Assembly: GCA_019116385.1 (NCBI GenBank)
Contig: DXBU01000137.1
Span: forward strand, 1 to 36,810
Source of the DNA: Candidatus Blautia faecigallinarum
Lineage (GTDB): Bacteria > Bacillota > Clostridia > Lachnospirales > Lachnospiraceae
Reading direction: 5' to 3'
Length of the DNA: 36,810 bases
Positions 25,043 to 32,716 of the stretch are shown piece by piece. Numbering within the stretch: position 1 is the first letter of the stretch; each line of letters begins with the position of its first letter. A model generated the notes under the pieces. That model was not told the DNA's origin and searched no databases. It worked only from the letters and a program-made list of their open reading frames with translations. The position numbers and the translations under genes were made by a program.

Positions 25043-25071
25043 AAGATACTAAAAAACAGTGCGGGGTGCAA
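25043..25071 (-). promoter_or_regulatory. Possible promoter of the GH78 gene
   Basis: TTGCAC (25066-25071), a 17-bp spacer and TATCTT (25043-25048) on the minus strand, about 100 bp before the GH78 start. The -10 is a weak match, as expected if an activator such as the neighbouring AraC protein is needed. Confidence 0.3.
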
Positions 25072-25116
25072 TAACGGATTTCATGGAAATATTGACCGTT
25101 TTTAATGTGTGGGGGA

Positions 25117-25338
25117 CGGGAGGGGACGCCGGGAAGGATGGGAGGTGGGTGGGGCGGGCTCCGCTGCGTTTGGGGATTTTGTCTGCGCTCGCCGATTATC
25201 AGCCGTTTCCCATAACTCGCTTCGCTCAGACAAATGGAAAACGGCTGAAGCGGCGCAGGCAAAATCCTCCAAGCCTCGCGATGCCCGTCCCACCCACCTC
25301 CCATCCTTCCCGGCTGACGCATCCCGACGCATAGAGGG
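25117..25338 (+). repeat. Long nested-palindrome element, unit R1
   Basis: Three nested stems: outer 25129-25159 with 25283-25313 (30/31 pairs), middle 25175-25188 with 25253-25266 (13/14) and inner 25200-25213 with 25234-25247 (13/14). They enclose a 20-nt loop, AACTCGCTTCGCTCAGACAA. The joints TCGCCGATTAT (between middle and inner stems) and CTCCAAGCCTCGC (before the right outer arm) are shared with the other units. No gene is present. Confidence 0.9.
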
Positions 25339-25399
25339 TGAAGCGTCTGACGGTAGAAATCGTATTCCAGCCAAACACGTCCACACAACGACAAACGGC

Positions 25400-25621
25400 A
25401 CTAAGCGTCTTGTGTAGCCAGCCGAGAGGAAGCGTGGTTCTCTTTGGCGGGTGTTGCGAGGCTTGGAGGATTTCCCGGACGCCGCTTCGGCTCCTTTCCA
25501 TCTGTCTGAACGAAGTGAGTTATGGAAAGGAGCTGATAATCGGCGAGCGTCCGGGAAATCCCCAAACGCAGCACTCTCCCGCCAGAGAGAACCACGCTTC
25601 CTCTCGGCGTCCTACCAACGC
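25400..25621 (-). repeat. Long nested-palindrome element, unit R2
   Basis: Same architecture on the minus strand: outer stem 25423-25451 with 25578-25606 (28/29), middle 25469-25482 with 25547-25560 (14/14) and inner 25488-25501 with 25522-25535 (13/14). The outer arm sequence is unrelated to that of R1. It begins about 22 bp after the araC-type gene stop and faces R1 tail to tail across about 60 bp. The gene-free stretch 24942-25642 thus holds the GH78 leader and these two units. Confidence 0.9.
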
Positions 25622-25642
25622 AAAAAAACACCAGCGCCTCCC

Positions 25643-26662
25643 TCAGGCTCTCTGGTGTTTTCGATACTGCGCAGGCGTGCACCCCGCAGACTCTTTAAAT
25701 TTTTTGTAGAAAAAGTTCATGTTATTGTACCCGCAGAGAGGTACAAGCTCCGCAATAGGTATATCCGTATTCTCCAGCAGCGCCCTGGCCTTCTTCAGCT
25801 TTTGCTCCTGCACATGCTCCACAAAGCTCCTTCCGGTCTTTTCTTTTAGAAAGGCTGTAAGGTAATTTCCATGCATTCCAAATGCCTTCCCCATATCCGA
25901 AAGGGTACAGTGCTCATAGTTTTCTTCGATATAGGCCAAAAGCTCCAGCACCTGGACTTCCAGAGCCATGGAATCCTTGTCCCCGGAAACATTGCGCAGC
26001 GTCCGAAGAAGTTCTGTGAATAAAAGGATCATGTAACTCTCCAGGGCTTCTTCTACCCCCAGATCCTGGTTCAGATACTCCATAAGGGTCTGCTCTACGA
26101 TCTCCCTTACCCGTATATTGTCATGGGCAGGGAAATAAAGATAGTGTTTTTTCTGTCTGCTTTTTGTCACCGCATCCACCAAAAACTCCGAGACGATCCC
26201 CTGCTTGGTCATACGGCTTAAAAAAGCCGCGTCGAAAAACTCTCTGCGCATCATGATATTGACCAGGATATCGTTTTCTTTTGCCGCCTCAATGGAATGG
26301 ACCGCCTGGGTGTCAAAGATGCATACGTCTCCCTGGCGTGTGATCACTTTTTTTCCTTCAATGGTCTGATAGCAGACACCGGACCACACATAACACAGTT
26401 CGATATAATCATGTTTATGGGGATGTACCGTATTGAAACGTTCCTGACGGTTCAAAGTTATTTTGTCGCCAGACTTCATAAACTGGCTGCTTTCAAACAG
26501 GTACGCATCCCCGTCTACTTTCTGATAACACTGCTTCTGGTTCAGCTTCCAGGCTTCTTCATCAGAATGGACTTTTAAAAATTCACGCTCCAGAGGCGTA
26601 TACTGCCTGAGATATTGATCCAGTTCTTCTCTTTTCAAATGTACATCCCCATTTCTTTTCAT
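25643..26662 (-). CDS. AraC-family transcriptional regulator with cupin domain
   Basis: 339 residues from ATG 26662. The N-terminal cupin-type sensor has HPHKHDYIELCYVWSG and TRQGDVCIFDTQAVHSIE (about 85-140), expected to bind a sugar. The C-terminal AraC domain (about 235-335) has LSDMGKAFGMHGNYLTAFLK and IAELVPLCGYNNMNFFYKKF. The start is uncertain: there is no good RBS before 26662, and a TTG near 26629 preceded by GGGGATG is an alternative. The structured repeat copy A occupies the region before the start and may control its translation. It probably activates the downstream GH78 gene, perhaps in response to rhamnose. Confidence 0.85.
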   Translation of the reverse strand: MKRNGDVHLKREELDQYLRQYTPLEREFLKVHSDEEAWKLNQKQCYQKVDGDAYLFESSQFMKSGDKITLNRQERFNTVHPHKHDYIELCYVWSGVCYQTIEGKKVITRQGDVCIFDTQAVHSIEAAKENDILVNIMMRREFFDAAFLSRMTKQGIVSEFLVDAVTKSRQKKHYLYFPAHDNIRVREIVEQTLMEYLNQDLGVEEALESYMILLFTELLRTLRNVSGDKDSMALEVQVLELLAYIEENYEHCTLSDMGKAFGMHGNYLTAFLKEKTGRSFVEHVQEQKLKKARALLENTDIPIAELVPLCGYNNMNFFYKKFKESAGCTPAQYRKHQRA

Positions 26663-26752
26663 GATCGTCAGATGCCGGGGGCAAAAGCCCCCGGCCAATT
26701 GTGACAGTTGTGAGCAGTCTCCTGCAGGTTCCGGCCTTTTGTCCCTGGTATC
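26654..26752 (-). repeat. Structured repeat element, copy A
   Basis: Starts at the stop codon of the ACT-domain gene. On the minus strand: GGGACAAAAGGC, CCTGCAGGAGACTGCTCA, then the perfect hairpin GCCGGGGGC-TTTT-GCCCCCGGC, CATCTGACGATC and ATGAAAAGA, the last overlapping the proposed AraC start. The order CAAAAGGC, CCTGCA, GAG, CTGCTCA, CTG, GGGCTTTTGCCC matches copy B at 22031-22116. Confidence 0.6.
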
Positions 26753-27182
26753 ACAGATCCGACAGCTCATCCTGGCATACCGGACGGATGCCGTTTTCCT
26801 GGAGGACCTCGATGGCTCTCTTATTGTCCGCCACACGGAAGATCATATAGGCCAGGCCTTTCTTTCTTGTGATAAACGCATACATATATTCCACGTTTAC
26901 ACTGCTGTCCCCAAGGACACGGATCACCTTGGAAAGTCCGCCCGGTTCGTCCGGGATGGCGACCGCAAGGACTTTGGTGATGGAAAATACATAGCCTGCG
27001 TCTTTAAGGACAGTAGAGGCATTGTATACATCATCCACGATGATCCGCACAATGCCGAAGTCCTCTGCTTCCGCCAGGGACAGGGCTCTCATATCAATGT
27101 TGTTTTTGGAAAGTACATCTGTGAACTCCGCCAGTCTTCCCGGTTTGTTTTCCAGAAATACGGAAATCTGTTTCACTGTCAT
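26751..27182 (-). CDS. Tandem ACT-domain amino-acid-binding protein
   Basis: 143 residues made of two ACT domains: VKQISVFLENKPGRLAEFTDVL at the start (residues 3-24, in part) and AIPDEPGGLSKVIRVLGDSS from about 75. The NKPGRL and DEPGGL loops are the usual ligand-binding turns. It has no catalytic domain. The gene starts 15 bp after the phenylacetate-CoA-ligase-like gene, with AAGGAGGG upstream. This pairing is common in anaerobes, often with indolepyruvate oxidoreductase genes, and suggests control by an aromatic amino acid. Confidence 0.85.
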   Translation of the reverse strand: MTVKQISVFLENKPGRLAEFTDVLSKNNIDMRALSLAEAEDFGIVRIIVDDVYNASTVLKDAGYVFSITKVLAVAIPDEPGGLSKVIRVLGDSSVNVEYMYAFITRKKGLAYMIFRVADNKRAIEVLQENGIRPVCQDELSDL

Positions 27183-27197
27183 AATGAATCCCTCCTT

Positions 27198-28505
27198 TTA
27201 CTGCTGGTATAAGTTACGTTTATCGATCACACGCACGGCCTTGCCTTCGCTTCTGGTTATCGTCTTCGGATTAACAAGCTTCACCTTCGCATAAATACCC
27301 AGCATAGCCTTCAGTGCATCTACAAGCTCTTTCTCTCTTGCGGAAACTTCGCTTAAGCTGTCGGAGAACATTTCCGGAGTCATTTCCACCTGTACCTCGA
27401 TGGTATCGCTGTTGTTCACACGGTCTACGATGATCTGGTAGTTTGCCGGATATCCCTTGTTCATCAGGACGGTCTCGATCTGAGACGGGAATACATTGAC
27501 GCCCTTGACGATCAGCATATCGTCGCTTCTTCCCAGAGGCTTGGTCATCTTCACATGGGTCCTGCCGCAGGAGCATTTTTCTCTGCTCAGGATACAGATG
27601 TCTCTGGTGCGGTAGCGGAGCAGCGGGAAGGCTTCCTTGGTAATACTGGTGAATACCAGCTCGCCCTTTTCTCCGTCCGGGAGCACCTCTCCCGTTACAG
27701 GATTGATGACTTCTGCGATAAAGTGATCCTCATTTACATGCATTCCGGTCTGGGCGGAACACTCAAAGGATACGCCGGGGCCGGAAATTTCTGTAAGTCC
27801 GTAGATGTCATATGCCTTGATGCCCAGCTTTTCTTCGATGTCACGGCGCATCTCCTCGGTCCATGCCTCTGCGCCGAAGATGCCTGCTTTTAATTTGATC
27901 TGATCCCGCACACCGCGCTCAATGATGCTCTCCGCAAGATAAGCCGCATAAGACGGGGTACAGCAAAGGATCGTGGATCCCAGATCCGTCATAAACTGGA
28001 TCTGGCGCTCTGTATTTCCGGAAGACATGGGAAGAGTCAGGCAGCCAACCTTATGAGAACCGCCGTTTAATCCCGGGCCGCCGGTAAACAGGCCGTATCC
28101 GTAGCACACATGGCACACGTCATCCTTGGTGCCGCCGGCAGCAACAATGGCTCTCGCACAGCACTCTTCCCAGAGATCCAGGTCATGCTGGGTATAAAAG
28201 GCAACGACTCTTCTTCCTGTGGTGCCGCTGGTGGACTGGATACGCACACAGTCGGAAAGAGGTCTTGCAAGGAGTCCGTAGGGATAGGCTTCCCTTAAGT
28301 CGTCTTTCGTGATAAACGGGAGCTTATGTAAATCGTCCACGGATTTGATATCTCCCGGCTCTACTCCCATTTCTTCCATTCTTTTTCTGTAGTAGGGAAC
28401 GTTGTCCCATACATTCTGAACCTGCTTTACCAGTCTCTCGCTCTGCCACTCCCGGATCTGCTCACGGGAGGCGCATTCGATCTCCGGCTGATAATATCTT
28501 TCCAT
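27198..28505 (-). CDS. paaK: Phenylacetate-CoA ligase-like adenylating enzyme
   Basis: 435 residues, the usual PaaK length. The AMP-binding core is seen as IQSTSGTTGRRVVAFYT (about 90), GAEAWTEEMRRDIEE, YDIYGLTEISGPGVSFEC, LRYRTRDICIL and the C-terminal GRSDDMLIVKGVNVFPSQIE. It ligates an aryl acid such as phenylacetate or indoleacetate to CoA with ATP. In gut anaerobes it usually acts with indolepyruvate oxidoreductase to make or use aryl-acetates from aromatic amino acids. That enzyme is not in this window. The gene has its own promoter and leads the ACT gene. Confidence 0.88.
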   Translation of the reverse strand: MERYYQPEIECASREQIREWQSERLVKQVQNVWDNVPYYRKRMEEMGVEPGDIKSVDDLHKLPFITKDDLREAYPYGLLARPLSDCVRIQSTSGTTGRRVVAFYTQHDLDLWEECCARAIVAAGGTKDDVCHVCYGYGLFTGGPGLNGGSHKVGCLTLPMSSGNTERQIQFMTDLGSTILCCTPSYAAYLAESIIERGVRDQIKLKAGIFGAEAWTEEMRRDIEEKLGIKAYDIYGLTEISGPGVSFECSAQTGMHVNEDHFIAEVINPVTGEVLPDGEKGELVFTSITKEAFPLLRYRTRDICILSREKCSCGRTHVKMTKPLGRSDDMLIVKGVNVFPSQIETVLMNKGYPANYQIIVDRVNNSDTIEVQVEMTPEMFSDSLSEVSAREKELVDALKAMLGIYAKVKLVNPKTITRSEGKAVRVIDKRNLYQQ

Positions 28506-28553
28506 TTTCTCTCGTTCCTTTCTTATGATTTCCTTATGGCAAGGTATGTTAAT

Positions 28554-28582
28554 ACTATATCACTTTATCGCTGTACAGTAAA
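28554..28582 (-). promoter_or_regulatory. Promoter of the paaK-ACT operon
   Basis: TTTACT (28577-28582), a 17-bp spacer and TATAGT (28554-28559) with an extended TG on the minus strand. It lies about 50 bp before the paaK start. Confidence 0.5.
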
Positions 28583-28615
28583 TAGAAAACATATGCATGG
28601 CATAATTTTTTTCAT

Positions 28616-28660
28616 AAAAACACGGTTCCGGAAGATGTCTTTTCCCAGAACCGCATTTTT
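28616..28660 (-). terminator. Terminator of the spoIIGA-sigE operon
   Basis: On the minus strand, GCGGTTCTGG and CCGGAACCGTG form a stem followed by TTTTT. It lies about 10 bp after the sigE stop. Confidence 0.7.
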
Positions 28661-28669
28661 CCTTTTTCG

Positions 28670-29401
28670 TTATTCGTATTTTACAATTTCCTTTTTCAGT
28701 CTCTTCATGATCCTTTTTTCCAGCCGGGAGATATACGACTGGGAGATCCCCAGAAGGTCAGCCACTTCCTTCTGTGTTTTTTCCCTGCCTTCCGGACTGT
28801 TCAGGCCAAAGCGGAGCTTGATGATCGTCTGTTCTCTGGGCGAAAGCTTACTGATGGCTTTTCCCAGAAGGGTGATCTCCACCTCGTCCTCCAGGTGTCT
28901 GGAGATCACATCCTCGTCCGTCCCGAGGATATCTGAAAGCAGCAGCTCGTTTCCATCCCAGTCCACATTCAGCGGTTCATCAATAGACACCTCCATTTTC
29001 GTCTTGCTGTTGCGCCGCAGATACATAAGGATCTCGTTTTCAATGCATCTGGATGCATATGTGGCAAGCTTTATTTTCTTTACCGGATCAAAAGTATTGA
29101 TGGCTTTAATAAGCCCGATGGTGCCGATGGAGATCAGATCCTCCACCCCTACGCCTGTATTGTCAAATTTCTTGGCAATATACACTACAAGGCGCAGATT
29201 GTGTTCGATCAAAAGCGATCTGGCCTCTTCTTCTCTGTCTGTCCCGAGCTTACTGATCACATAAGCCTCCCGCTGGGGCTCCAGCGGCGCCGGCAGCACA
29301 TCGCTGCCTCCGATATAATAAAGCTCTCTGGGCTTTGTAAGGACAAGCCTTGATAAAACCTGAAATGGATAATACGTTAAGCCTGCTGCGTTCATACTCA
29401 T
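28670..29401 (-). CDS. sigE: Sporulation sigma factor E precursor
   Basis: 243 residues from ATG 29401 (AGGAGGG 9 nt upstream). The N-terminus includes a pro-sequence expected to be removed by SpoIIGA. Sigma-70 region 2 is clear ([58 protein letters not shown]), and region 4 ends with [14 protein letters not shown] and [20 protein letters not shown]. It directs early mother-cell gene expression during sporulation. It lies 14 bp after spoIIGA, the classic order, and marks the organism as a potential spore former. No sigG follows here, unlike in many relatives. Confidence 0.95.
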   Translation of the reverse strand: MSMNAAGLTYYPFQVLSRLVLTKPRELYYIGGSDVLPAPLEPQREAYVISKLGTDREEEARSLLIEHNLRLVVYIAKKFDNTGVGVEDLISIGTIGLIKAINTFDPVKKIKLATYASRCIENEILMYLRRNSKTKMEVSIDEPLNVDWDGNELLLSDILGTDEDVISRHLEDEVEITLLGKAISKLSPREQTIIKLRFGLNSPEGREKTQKEVADLLGISQSYISRLEKRIMKRLKKEIVKYE

Positions 29402-29415
29402 AAGTGCGACCCCTC

Positions 29416-30264
29416 CTAATGCAATAATCTGGAATTTAACAGTACTTTGTACTCCTTTCCCAAAGCGGAGGGTTCCATAGACAAGGCAAACACCGGTCCC
29501 GGTATATGAACCACTTCTCCGGGAGTATGGATACAAAGATCATCAAGCCTTACAGCCAGCAGCATTCCCTTGTGCCCCACTGTCTGGTAGGGCAGAAGGC
29601 GGGGTGCCAGTCCCATAAGGTCCGTACTTTTGATCTCCCCTGGGTTCTCTTTCAGGTGTTTTAACTTGTCTTGGACTTCTTCCGGCAGCACTGCCTTTAG
29701 ACATTCAGGTTCCACGATAGAAACCGGTTCGCCGCTCAGCGGATCATATAAAAGATTTCCCGTATCATAATATCCGTAAGCAGACTGTACTTTTCCCTGG
29801 TACGACAGGGTGACTGGATAGATATTCTTTCTCCGTGCCCTAATGGCGTCCCACAAATAAAAAGCTCCGGCAAGGCCCAGATAGGTTGCCGCTGCAAAAA
29901 GCAGAAACGTCCGGATCGTAAGGCTTTTATCAGCCCTTAAGGCTTCCCAGAAGCCCCCGCACAAAAAGGCCGTCAGATAAAGGGCCAGCAGCGCCTTGAC
30001 CACCAGGGATCCCTTTTTAAGCCTGTAAGCGATCCGCAGCATCCCTATGGCCCATCCCGTATGTAAAAACAGGGCCCACAGGCTTTGTTCCCCGCTGGTC
30101 AAAACAAGTACCCCGCAGGAAAACGCCGCACCGGCCGCTGCCCCGCCAAGGCAGCGCCGCCGGCTGCTCCTGCATCTAAGGAGCAGCCCCACAAGCCGGA
30201 GAAGAATATAATCCATTAAGAGATTTGTCACAAAGACTTTGTCTATGTATATCTCGTGATACAT
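29416..30264 (-). CDS. spoIIGA: Pro-sigma-E processing aspartic protease
   Basis: 282 residues. The N-terminal half has about five membrane segments ([20 protein letters not shown], then others to about 165). The C-terminal half is an aspartic-protease-like domain with the catalytic Asp-Thr-Gly in [14 protein letters not shown] and the later GHKGMLLAV region. It is activated across the septum by a forespore signal and cleaves the SigE pro-sequence. The start codon follows GGGGG by 5 nt; this RBS lies in a possible leader stem. The gene sits first in the spoIIG operon, behind a promoter with 22-bp spacing. Confidence 0.93.
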   Translation of the reverse strand: MYHEIYIDKVFVTNLLMDYILLRLVGLLLRCRSSRRRCLGGAAAGAAFSCGVLVLTSGEQSLWALFLHTGWAIGMLRIAYRLKKGSLVVKALLALYLTAFLCGGFWEALRADKSLTIRTFLLFAAATYLGLAGAFYLWDAIRARRKNIYPVTLSYQGKVQSAYGYYDTGNLLYDPLSGEPVSIVEPECLKAVLPEEVQDKLKHLKENPGEIKSTDLMGLAPRLLPYQTVGHKGMLLAVRLDDLCIHTPGEVVHIPGPVFALSMEPSALGKEYKVLLNSRLLH

Positions 30265-30311
30265 AAAAACCCCCTATGACCTGTCAATCCTTCACTTTGG
30301 TAGGTGAAATC

Positions 30312-30345
30312 ATTATAGGTGATAGGGGGTTTTCTTTTTTGTCAA
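30312..30345 (-). promoter_or_regulatory. spoIIG promoter with 22-bp spacer
   Basis: On the minus strand, TTGACA (30340-30345) and TATAAT (30312-30317) are separated by 22 bp instead of about 17. The Bacillus subtilis spoIIG promoter has this same unusual spacing and needs phosphorylated Spo0A for sigma-A polymerase to use it. The predicted start is near 30305. Confidence 0.8.
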
Positions 30346-30381
30346 AACAAGGGGACAAATCCTTAGAATTTTCCGACTCAT

Positions 30382-30388
30382 TTCGACA
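30382..30388 (-). promoter_or_regulatory. Spo0A box upstream of spoIIGA
   Basis: TGTCGAA on the minus strand is a perfect core Spo0A box, at about -77 to -83 from the predicted start. Degenerate relatives GTCGGAA (30371-30377) and TTGTCCCC (30351-30358) lie nearer the -35. Confidence 0.7.
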
Positions 30389-30438
30389 TTATTTTTTTAT
30401 GACATATCCCACGATATATAAATACCGGGATAGAAAGT

Positions 30439-31209
30439 TTATTCCTGATTTTTCCGGTGCAGGGCTTCCATCATGATCCGCAGCTCCCCGATGGGGAACT
30501 GTCCGGGAGCGCTGGATTTATCCACACAGGCAAAAGTCACGCTGGAACCGAAATTTTCCCCGGCGATCCGGGTCATAAATCCGGGGCTTCCCATAGCCAT
30601 GGAGATCAGCGGCTTCTCTGTACCGTCTTTTGCCACTTCGCTGGTGGCCTGCATCAGCGCCGCAGCGTCTTCAAACTCCTGGGGCATAACCGCCATCTTC
30701 AGGATATCCGCTCCGGTGGCGTCCATTTCCAGGAAACGCTTCTTTAGGGTTTCCTTGTCATCGGTTTTTTCAAAATCGTGGCTGGATGCGATCACTGCCG
30801 TCTTTTCTTTCTTAAGGGCTTTGATCAGCCCGGACATTGCCTGTTTGTCCTGGAACACTTCCACATCCACCAGGTCTGCTTTCCCCGTCCCGGCTGCAGC
30901 CAGGTTCAGGTTCACATAATCCTCTATAGAAAGTTCTGCGTTTCCGCCTTCTTTCTTTGTCCGTATGGTAAACAAAAGGGGGATCCCTTCTAAAATTCCA
31001 TTCAGTGCCTCAAGGGCTGCTTCCAGCGCCTTGACATTTGTAAGTTCCTTATAAAAATCCACCCGCCATTCCACCAGGTCGGCTCCGGCTTCTTTAGCCT
31101 TATGCGCCTCCCGGCAAAGGGCGTCCAGATCTTCTCCCATCACAGGCACGCAGATCTTGGGCATTCCTTCCCCTATGCGCAGTCCTTTGATCTCTACGGG
31201 TCTGGTCAT
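30439..31209 (-). CDS. aroD: 3-dehydroquinate dehydratase, type I
   Basis: 256 residues from ATG 31209, which has AAGGAG upstream; the longer frame passes through the aroE promoter region. This is a class I TIM-barrel enzyme with GADLVEWRVDFY, LLFTIRTKKEGG, ASSHDFEKT (general-base His) and DILKMAVMP (Schiff-base Lys), plus the SMGSPG-like AMGSPGFMTRIAG. It dehydrates 3-dehydroquinate to 3-dehydroshikimate in the shikimate pathway. It is transcribed divergently from aroE, the next enzyme of the pathway. Confidence 0.95.
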   Translation of the reverse strand: MTRPVEIKGLRIGEGMPKICVPVMGEDLDALCREAHKAKEAGADLVEWRVDFYKELTNVKALEAALEALNGILEGIPLLFTIRTKKEGGNAELSIEDYVNLNLAAAGTGKADLVDVEVFQDKQAMSGLIKALKKEKTAVIASSHDFEKTDDKETLKKRFLEMDATGADILKMAVMPQEFEDAAALMQATSEVAKDGTEKPLISMAMGSPGFMTRIAGENFGSSVTFACVDKSSAPGQFPIGELRIMMEALHRKNQE

Positions 31210-31212
31210 TTC

Positions 31213-31241
31213 TTGACATCTCCTTTTCCCTGGAATAAAAT
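31213..31241 (+). promoter_or_regulatory. Promoter of aroE
   Basis: TTGACA (31213-31218), a 17-bp spacer and TAAAAT (31236-31241) on the plus strand, about 40 bp before aroE. The boxes overlap the RBS region of divergent aroD. Confidence 0.65.
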
Positions 31242-31282
31242 AACCGTTATAAAATGCAAAATTAATTTCGGAGGTATTTCTT

Positions 31283-32149
31283 ATGAATCCTATTACCGGA
31301 CATACCAAACTCACCGCCCTATTAGGCAGCCCTGTCTCACACAGCATTTCTCCCCTTATGCACAACGAAGCCTTTCGCAAACTTGGGCTTGATTATGTAT
31401 ATTTATGCTTTGACGTAAACGAGCACGCCCTTCCCGAAGCCGTGGCCGGCCTTCGCTCCTGCGGCATCCGTGGCTTTAACCTTACCATGCCGGACAAAAA
31501 CAAAATGGTGGAGCTTGCAGACGAACTCTCCCCGGCTGCCCGGCTGATTGGAGCCGTCAACACCGTAGTCAACGAAAAAGGACGGCTGATCGGCCACAAT
31601 ACCGACGGCATCGGGTATATGCACTCTGTTAAAGATGCCGGTTATGACATCCTGGGAAAGACCATCACCATCATGGGTGCCGGCGGCGCCGCCACTGCCA
31701 TCTGTGCCCAGGCCGCTCTGGATGGAGTAGCTAAGATCCATATTTTCGCCAGGCGTACCAGCCGGTTCTGGGACCGTACCCAGCACCTGGCAGATACCAT
31801 AAACGCTTCTCTCCCCTGCCGGGCAGAGCTGCATGACAACGAAGACAAAACAGCGCTCCGCCAGGCGGTAGAAGAAAGTGCCCTTCTCTTAAACGCCACC
31901 TCCGTGGGCATGGCGCCCAATACGGAAGCTTCCATCATCACAGACAGGAACCTGTTCCGGGAGGATCTGATCGTTTCAGATGTGATCTATAATCCCCGGG
32001 AAACCAAATTCCTGAAACTTGCCAGAGAAGCAGGATGCAGGACCTTTAATGGGATGTATATGCTGCTGTATCAGGGGGCGGAGGCCTTTCGGATCTGGAC
32101 GGGGGTGGATATGCCGGTGGAACATATTAAGAGGATGTATTTTTCGTAA
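31283..32149 (+). CDS. aroE: Shikimate dehydrogenase
   Basis: 288 residues. The N-terminal substrate domain has GSPVSHSISPLMHNEAF, GFNLTMPDKNKM (catalytic Lys) and GAVNTVVNEKGRLIGHNTDG (catalytic Asp). The NADP domain follows with ITIMGAGGAATAICAQAAL and LLNATSVGM, and the end has GMYMLLYQGAEAFRIWTG. It reduces 3-dehydroshikimate to shikimate. CGGAGG lies 7 nt upstream of ATG 31283. Unit R3 starts about 14 bp after the stop. Confidence 0.95.
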   Translation: MNPITGHTKLTALLGSPVSHSISPLMHNEAFRKLGLDYVYLCFDVNEHALPEAVAGLRSCGIRGFNLTMPDKNKMVELADELSPAARLIGAVNTVVNEKGRLIGHNTDGIGYMHSVKDAGYDILGKTITIMGAGGAATAICAQAALDGVAKIHIFARRTSRFWDRTQHLADTINASLPCRAELHDNEDKTALRQAVEESALLLNATSVGMAPNTEASIITDRNLFREDLIVSDVIYNPRETKFLKLAREAGCRTFNGMYMLLYQGAEAFRIWTGVDMPVEHIKRMYFS

Positions 32150-32162
32150 AAGAGGGGGGGTG

Positions 32163-32380
32163 TTGGTTGATAGGACGCCGTGAGGAAGGGGGATCCCTGC
32201 GGCGGGCTGTGCTGCGTTTGGGGATTTCTTCCGCGCTCGCCGATTATCAGCTGTTTCCCATAACTCGCTTCGCTCAAACAGATGGGAAACAGCTGAAGCG
32301 GCGCGAAAGAAATCCTCCAAGCCTCGCAAGGCCCGCCGCAGGGATCCCCCTTCCTCACGGCTGACTATACAAGCCGGAAC
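32163..32380 (+). repeat. Long nested-palindrome element, unit R3
   Basis: Outer stem 32178-32207 with 32331-32360 (30/30 pairs), middle 32223-32236 with 32301-32314 (13/14) and inner 32248-32261 with 32282-32295 (14/14), around a loop almost identical to that of R1. The left flank GTTGATAGGACGCCG is shared with R4, and in part with R1 and R2. Confidence 0.92.
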
Positions 32381-32487
32381 GTTTGTGAGTGGTTGTTGGT
32401 GGGGGATGGTTGGCTGGCATAGAAAGATTCATTTTCTCCAGCCAGGAAATCCCTCGCCGGTAAACCAGCCCGTCACACATACAACCT

Positions 32488-32713
32488 CGTCCTCTACGCG
32501 TCTTGAATAGCCAGCCGAGAGGGCGGCAGTACGCGGTTGGCGGGCCTTGCGAGGCTGGGAGGATTTTGCCTGCGCCGCTTCAGCCGCTGAACATCTGTCT
32601 GAGCGCAGCGAGTTATGTGAAGCGGCTGATAATCGGCGAGCGCAGGCAAAATCCCCCAACGCAGCACCGCCCGCCAACCGCGTACTGCCGCCCTCCCGGC
32701 GTCCTATCAACGT
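32488..32713 (-). repeat. Long nested-palindrome element, unit R4
   Basis: Outer stem 32515-32545 with 32669-32699 (30/31), middle 32562-32575 with 32640-32653 (14/14) and inner 32581-32594 with 32615-32628 (12/14). Read on the minus strand it begins 4 bp after the thrS stop. It faces R3 tail to tail across about 107 bp. The gene-free stretch 32150-32716 holds only R3, R4 and this spacer. Confidence 0.9.
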
Positions 32714-32716
32714 TCT

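Noticed and set aside
24868..25071. 67-residue frame with a hydrophobic start (MHPALFFSILYVAGMVALFF)
   Set aside because: It needs a TTG start with no RBS, overlaps the GH78 start by 74 bp and has a non-hydrophobic nonsense-like tail. It may be a transporter remnant but is not supported as a gene.
25008..25709. Many overlapping 90-130 residue frames on both strands
   Set aside because: They lie in the palindromic units R1 and R2, and their peptides (for example ADNRRAQTKSPNAA) are translations of the conserved repeat joints. They have no RBS and the same peptides recur in R3/R4 frames.
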